From Acidobacteriota bacterium (GTDB lineage: Bacteria > Acidobacteriota > Terriglobia > Terriglobales > Acidobacteriaceae), in NCBI GenBank assembly GCA_019510535.1, contig JAEKKE010000401.1:1-7816 (forward strand): 7,816 nt of DNA, in the 5' to 3' direction. This document shows, piece by piece, positions 5,570 to 7,816 of this stretch. Made by a program: the position numbers and the translations under genes. Position 1 is the stretch's first letter. Every line of letters begins with the position of its first letter. Below the pieces are notes generated by a model that saw only the letters and a program-made list of their open reading frames with translations, searched no databases and had not been told where the DNA came from.

Positions 5570-7003
5570 ATGAGCGAAGTGAAAACCGTTGTTAAGTTTG
5601 GGACGGATGGATGGCGCGGCGTCATTGCTGACGATTTCACCTATGCCAATGTCCGCGTCGCTGTCAGCGCGATTGCGCTCTATGTGCTGAAGCACGAAGA
5701 TCCGGCAGCCGGCGTTTGCATCGGATATGACACCCGTTTCGGTTCGAAGAGCTTTGCCAAGGTCGCGGCCGAGGTATTGGCCTCTGCCGGGATTCCGGTC
5801 TTTCTGGCGAACGGCATTACTCCGACACCCGCGCTTTCTTACGCCGTGCGTGGCCGCAAGGCGGCAGGTGGTGTGATGATCACCTCCAGCCACAATCCGC
5901 CGGAGTGGAATGGCGTGAAGTACAAGGCCAGCTATGGCGGCAGCGGCAAGCCCTCCATCATGACGGCGATTGAGAGCTATCTGCTGGCTCCGCTCCCGGT
6001 TGCGGAAAAGCCGGCTGCGATTGAAGAGGTCGATTTCAATCCGGAGTACATTGCAGCGATCAGGAAGTTCGTCGATCTGAGCGCGATCAAGGCCTCCGGC
6101 TACCGCTTCCTGATCGACACCATGTTCGGTGCGGGTCGCGGTGTGATCAAGGGCATCTTTGACGAAGCAGGTATTTCGAATGTCGAGATGCGCAGCGAGA
6201 TCAATCCAAGCTTCCCGGGTATCAATCCCGAGCCGATTCTTCCGCATATTGCTCTGACACAGAAGGTGGTCGTAGCAGAGAAGTGCGATGCCGGTCTGGT
6301 CACTGACGGCGACGCGGACCGCATTGGTTCCGTTGATGAGCATGGCAACGTGGTGGATGCGCACAAGATCTTCTGCGTCCTGCTGAAGTGGCTGATAGAA
6401 CGTAAGCAGTGGCCAGGAGAGGTGACGCGCGCCTTCAACACCACCAAGATGATTGATCGCATCTGCGCAAAGCACGGCAGAAAGCTGAATGAGCACGGTA
6501 TTGGCTTCAAGTACGTCTGCGACCTGATGCTGGAGAAAGAGATCCTGATCGGCGGAGAAGAGTCCGGTGGTATGGGTATCTCGAAGCATCTGCCGGAGCG
6601 CGATGGCCTTTTGAACAGCCTGCTGCTGGCCAACATCATGGCTGATGAGAAGAAGACGCTGGGTGAGCTCGTGGCTTCATTGCAGGCCGAGTATGGCGAG
6701 CATCAGTATGGCCGCATCGATATGCATATCGATGACAGCTTGAAGCAGAGCGCTATCAACCGCGCTAAGGCAGGCGTAGATGCCTTTGCCGGGATGAAGG
6801 TACTGCGGGTAGAAACGATGGACGGGATCAAGTTCTTCCTGGATAATCCGGAGGCCGCGACGAAGCCGAATGCAGCCGAGACCTGGCTGCTGCTGCGCGC
6901 CAGCGGAACGGAGCCGTTGCTGCGTGTCTATTGTGAGTCATGCTCGGTGGAGTCGGTGAACAAGGTTCTGGAGGCCGCGCGGGAGTTTGTGTTGCATGGC
7001 TGA
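5570..7003 (+). CDS. Phosphoglucomutase/phosphomannomutase family enzyme
   Basis: Encodes 477 residues of an alpha-D-phosphohexomutase, interconverting hexose-6- and hexose-1-phosphates through a phosphoserine and a bisphosphate intermediate. All four family sites are present: the active-site loop TSSHNP with phosphoserine Ser107, the metal-binding loop DGDADR (246-251), the sugar-binding loop GGEESGG (328-334) and the phosphate-binding loop RASGTEP (443-449). The N-terminal FGTDGWRG is also typical. Motifs do not settle mannose versus glucose specificity. The abutting GDP-mannose pyrophosphorylase gene argues for phosphomannomutase (ManB) activity, possibly with dual specificity as in AlgC. 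It is not GlmM-like in its active-site surroundings. The ATG follows the upstream TAG with no gap, and the end overlaps the next gene by 8 bp. Confidence 0.93.
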   Translation: MSEVKTVVKFGTDGWRGVIADDFTYANVRVAVSAIALYVLKHEDPAAGVCIGYDTRFGSKSFAKVAAEVLASAGIPVFLANGITPTPALSYAVRGRKAAGGVMITSSHNPPEWNGVKYKASYGGSGKPSIMTAIESYLLAPLPVAEKPAAIEEVDFNPEYIAAIRKFVDLSAIKASGYRFLIDTMFGAGRGVIKGIFDEAGISNVEMRSEINPSFPGINPEPILPHIALTQKVVVAEKCDAGLVTDGDADRIGSVDEHGNVVDAHKIFCVLLKWLIERKQWPGEVTRAFNTTKMIDRICAKHGRKLNEHGIGFKYVCDLMLEKEILIGGEESGGMGISKHLPERDGLLNSLLLANIMADEKKTLGELVASLQAEYGEHQYGRIDMHIDDSLKQSAINRAKAGVDAFAGMKVLRVETMDGIKFFLDNPEAATKPNAAETWLLLRASGTEPLLRVYCESCSVESVNKVLEAAREFVLHG

Positions 7004-7661
7004 GCGCATCACCGTTTTTGCTAAGGGCCTGTTGTTCGACAATGACGGCGTTCTGATTAGTTCCATCGGCAGTGTGAACCGCTGCTGGCGCCAGTGGGCG
7101 AAGATGTACGGCGTTCCTGATGCCGAGAACTACAACGTTCCCCACGGTGCGCGCGCCATCGATACGGTGAAGAATCTTCGTCCGGACATCGATCCGGAAG
7201 AAGGCCTGCGGGTGATCGAAGACCTGGAGATGGCCGACACCGACGACATCGAGGTGTTGCCCGGAGTAAGACGTCTGCTGACGACACTGCCGCCGGAGCG
7301 CTGGGCCATCGTGACCTCCTGCACCAGCCGTTTGCTGGAGGTTCGTCTGGAAGCGGCCGGCCTGCCCTGGCCGGAGAAGCTGGTTGCCGGCGACATGGTG
7401 ACCAACGGTAAGCCGCATCCGGAACCGTATCAGCGTGGAGCCGCGCTTCTGGGTGTCGCTCCGGAGGAGTGCATCGTGATTGAGGATGCTCCTGCGGGTG
7501 TGGGCGCCGGCAAGGCTGCCGGAGCGCGTGTTCTGGCGGTGCTGGGAACACATACCGAGGAAGAGCTGGCGCAGGCGGATTGGATTGTGCCGTCATTGGA
7601 CGAGGTGCAGTTCACGGCGTCAGAGGATGGACTGACGTTGATCTTTCCGTCTGTGAAGTAG
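6996..7661 (+). CDS. HAD-family sugar/polyol phosphatase (GPP-like)
   Basis: Encodes 221 residues of a haloacid-dehalogenase phosphatase with a helical cap. All four motifs are intact: motif I FDNDGVL with nucleophile Asp15 and acid/base Asp17, motif II VTSCT at 106-110, motif III GKPHPEPY with Lys139, and motif IV IEDAPAGVGAGKAAG at 162-176. The cap segment PHGARAIDTVKNLRPD and the GKPHPEPY/EDAPAG pair resemble yeast glycerol-3-phosphatase and 2-deoxyglucose-6-phosphatase (GPP/DOG), so a small sugar or polyol phosphate is the likely substrate. The exact one cannot be read from sequence. The ATG at 6996 is preferred over the TTG at 6987 because GGGAG (6981-6985) precedes it. It overlaps the phosphohexomutase stop by 8 bp and closes the operon. 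The second GGGTGCCCCA repeat begins 17 bp downstream. Confidence 0.88.
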   Translation: MAERITVFAKGLLFDNDGVLISSIGSVNRCWRQWAKMYGVPDAENYNVPHGARAIDTVKNLRPDIDPEEGLRVIEDLEMADTDDIEVLPGVRRLLTTLPPERWAIVTSCTSRLLEVRLEAAGLPWPEKLVAGDMVTNGKPHPEPYQRGAALLGVAPEECIVIEDAPAGVGAGKAAGARVLAVLGTHTEEELAQADWIVPSLDEVQFTASEDGLTLIFPSVK

Positions 7662-7678
7662 CGGGATTATCGAGCCTT

Positions 7679-7816
7679 TGGGTGCCCCACATACGCGAAG
7701 CTTATGTGGGCATCGCGCTATGCGCGACCGCTTTTCTCTACTCTAAGAAAAATAACAAGACGGATCGAGCTTACGCTCGATACTCCCACATAAGCTTCGC
7801 GTATGTGGGGCACCCA
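7679..7816. repeat. 138-bp palindromic repeat with perfect 32-bp inverted ends, GGGTGCCCCA family
   Basis: Positions 7679-7710 and 7785-7816 are exact reverse complements over 32 bp, beginning TGGGTGCCCCACATA and ending TATGTGGGGCACCCA. Each end can fold locally through CCCACATA / TATGTGGG (7686-7693 with 7703-7710; 7785-7792 with 7802-7809). The 74-bp interior holds TCGCGC-TAT-GCGCGA (7713-7727) and ATCGAGC-TTAC-GCTCGAT (7764-7781), separated by an A/T-rich unpaired stretch. There is no ORF. It starts 17 bp after the HAD gene and could stop operon transcription. The right end coincides with the window edge, so the repeat and any target duplication may extend further. The terminal core is shared with the repeat at 1725-1900. 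Confidence 0.8.

Noticed and set aside
5216..6589. Long open frame of 457 codons on the minus strand antisense to manC and the phosphohexomutase
   Set aside because: It crosses the boundary of two well-supported genes, has no family features, and is the expected antisense shadow of GC-rich coding DNA.

Overview
The window looks like ordinary chromosome of a high-GC free-living bacterium. Gene content, protein style and the many GGGTGCCCCA-type intergenic palindromes suggest an Acidobacteriota species (Terriglobia, the Terriglobus/Granulicella/Edaphobacter group). That assignment is inference from recognition, not from a search.

Layout. (1) At 1-420 on the minus strand is the N-terminal two thirds of an endonuclease III gene (nth), cut by the window edge. 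(2) A 163-bp divergent spacer (421-583) holds a probable recA promoter and two small palindromes, one of which could be an SOS operator. (3) recA follows (584-1651, GTG start) and ends at a strong hairpin terminator with a TTCG loop. (4) From 1725 to 1900 lies a hairpin-rich repeat bounded by GGGTGCCCCA/TGGGGCACCC. It stops 3 bp short of the end of a convergent DUF2199 gene (1904-2488, minus). (5) A 35-bp divergent spacer containing a 20-bp palindrome separates DUF2199 from coaD (2524-3006). (6) A compact 116-bp element with perfect 17-bp inverted ends starts on the coaD stop codon (3004-3119). (7) A putative operon runs from 3190 to 7661: a class I aspartate/prephenate-type aminotransferase, mannose-1-phosphate guanylyltransferase, a phosphohexomutase and a HAD sugar/polyol phosphatase. 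The gaps are 28, 0 and -8 bp. (8) Just downstream, 7679-7816 is a second GGGTGCCCCA-type repeat with perfect 32-bp inverted ends, reaching the window edge.

How the genes fit together. nth and recA are both DNA-repair genes and may share a control region. coaD makes dephospho-CoA. The mutase (mannose-6-P to mannose-1-P) and the guanylyltransferase (mannose-1-P to GDP-mannose) are consecutive steps that supply GDP-mannose for polysaccharide or glycan synthesis. The HAD phosphatase probably acts on a related small phosphoester. The aminotransferase is metabolically separate but apparently co-transcribed.

No phage, CRISPR, toxin or defence genes are visible. All genes are common housekeeping types. 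The unusual material is intergenic: two members of one structured palindromic repeat family whose stems differ but stay base-paired, one unrelated MITE-like inverted-repeat element, and a short ORF with a near-perfect ribosome binding site that overlaps the aminotransferase start.
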